DNA from: Oscillospiraceae bacterium
Lineage (GTDB): Bacteria > Bacillota > Clostridia > Oscillospirales > Oscillospiraceae
DNA: 5,858 bases
Reading direction: 5' to 3'
Assembly: GCA_016293265.1 (NCBI GenBank)
Contig: JAEDEN010000093.1
Coordinates: forward strand, 1 to 5,858
In this document: piece after piece, positions 5,003 through 5,858 of the stretch
How the letters are laid out: each line of letters opens with the position of its first letter
Position numbering within the stretch: position 1 is the first letter of the stretch
Translations under genes and position numbers: made by a program
Notes under the pieces: model-generated
What the model was told of the DNA's origin: nothing
Database searches by the model: none
What the model saw: the letters and a program-made list of their open reading frames with translations, nothing else

Positions 5003-5858
5003 ACAATTTTGAACTGACCCTGGGCGGCGAGAAGGCTGCCGCAGCGGAGGAGATCACCCTGACCCTGGGGGATGCCCCCGCCACTCCCGCTCCCGCCGTG
5101 GAGGAGAAAAAGGCGGAGCCGGTGAAGATGGACGACAGCCTTCTGTCCGATGCGGAGAAGAAGGCTGTGGAGGACTTTGCCAAAAAGATCGACATTACCG
5201 ATTCCTCCCAGGTTCTGCAGTATGGCGCCGCCGCCCAGAAGAACGTGGCGGGCTTTTCCGAAAACGCCCTGGCCAGCGTCCGCACCAAGGACTTGGGGGA
5301 GGTGGGCAAGTCCCTCTCCGAGCTGGTGGTGGAGCTGAAGGACTTCGGCGAGGAAGAGGAGAAGAAGGGCTTCATGGGCCTGTTCAAAAAGACCGGCAAC
5401 AAGCTGGAGACCATGAAGGCCCAGTATTCCAAGGTGGAGTCCAACGTGGACAAGATCGCCCGGGAGCTGGAGCGCCATCAGGTGACCCTTTTGAAGGACG
5501 TGGCCATGTTGGACGAGATGTACGAGCTGAACCTGAAGTATTATAAGGAGCTCACCATGTACATTCTGGCGGGCAAGAAGAAGCTGGAGGATGTGCGGAC
5601 CAATGACCTGCCCAGGCTTAAGGCCAAGGCGGAGGCCTCCGGCACCCAGGAGGACGCCCAGGCTTACAACGACATGGTGCAGATGTGCGAGCGCTTTGAA
5701 AAGAAGCTCCACGACCTGGAGCTCACCCGCATGATCTCCGTCCAGATGGGCCCCCAGACCCGCCTGCTGCAAAACAACGACACGCTGATGGTGGAGAAGA
5801 TCCAGTCCTCTCTGGTGAACACCATCCCCCTGTGGAAGAGCCAGATGGTGCTGGCCCT
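4996..5858 (+). CDS. telA: TelA family toxic anion resistance protein, N-terminal 287 residues (truncated by window edge)
   Basis: TelA family (PF05816, with YaaN of Bacillus), linked to resistance to tellurite and other toxic anions and to some antimicrobial stresses; the mechanism is unknown. The frame is open from 4996 to the right edge; family members are about 360-400 residues, so roughly the last quarter is missing. The N-terminus is a low-complexity Ala/Pro/Glu stretch with two LTLG motifs (7-10 and 23-26). The rest is charged and helical, with long coiled-coil-like stretches. FMGLFKK (127-133), ELERHQVTLLKDVAMLDEMY (157-176) and QMGPQTRLLQNND (250-262) followed by VEKIQSSLVNTIPLWKSQ (266-283) are diagnostic. 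No membrane segment is seen, so it is probably cytoplasmic. The start follows GGGAGGAA and lies 19 bases after the small membrane protein gene in the same operon. Confidence 0.92.
   Translation, partial: MSDNFELTLGGEKAAAAEEITLTLGDAPATPAPAVEEKKAEPVKMDDSLLSDAEKKAVEDFAKKIDITDSSQVLQYGAAAQKNVAGFSENALASVRTKDLGEVGKSLSELVVELKDFGEEEEKKGFMGLFKKTGNKLETMKAQYSKVESNVDKIARELERHQVTLLKDVAMLDEMYELNLKYYKELTMYILAGKKKLEDVRTNDLPRLKAKAEASGTQEDAQAYNDMVQMCERFEKKLHDLELTRMISVQMGPQTRLLQNNDTLMVEKIQSSLVNTIPLWKSQMVLA

Noticed and set aside
4906..5772. 288-codon minus-strand open frame opposite telA
   Set aside because: It is antisense to a recognised TelA gene and has the Leu/His/Gly-rich composition expected from reversed GC-rich codons.

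Overview
The window is a GC-rich stretch with strong purine Shine-Dalgarno sequences and sigma-A-type promoters (TATAAT -10 boxes). The ywiB-like/argS gene pair and the XpaC/TelA pair are typical of Firmicutes. GC-rich codon use together with clostridial-style protein sequences suggests a high-GC member of the Clostridia, probably an Oscillospiraceae-type gut bacterium. That placement is inference from style, not from a database match.

Layout. (1) Positions 1-288, minus strand: the first 96 codons of an unrecognised gene that runs off the left edge. (2) Positions 289-471: a divergent promoter region with an extended -10 promoter for the minus gene, a perfect 13-bp palindrome over its -35 region, and a plus-strand promoter for the next operon. 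(3) Positions 472-2704: a DUF1934 (YwiB-like) gene followed by argS (arginyl-tRNA synthetase), closed by a hairpin terminator. (4) Positions 2920-3929: azlC and azlD, overlapping genes for a branched-chain amino acid exporter, closed by a strong intrinsic terminator. (5) From 3986 to the right edge: a promoter of near-consensus sequence (TTGACC, 18 bp, TATAAT) drives an XpaC-family membrane protein, a small two-helix membrane protein of unknown function, and the first 287 codons of a TelA-family (toxic anion resistance) protein.

How the genes work together. The DUF1934-argS unit is housekeeping. AzlC and AzlD are expected to form one two-subunit exporter. The XpaC, small membrane protein and TelA genes are tightly packed with matching ribosome binding sites, so they probably act together at the membrane in a stress-related role; XpaC/TelA pairing is known, but the biochemical function is not settled. 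This last operon is the least explained part of the window. No tRNA, rRNA, CRISPR array, insertion sequence, integrase or T-box leader was seen.
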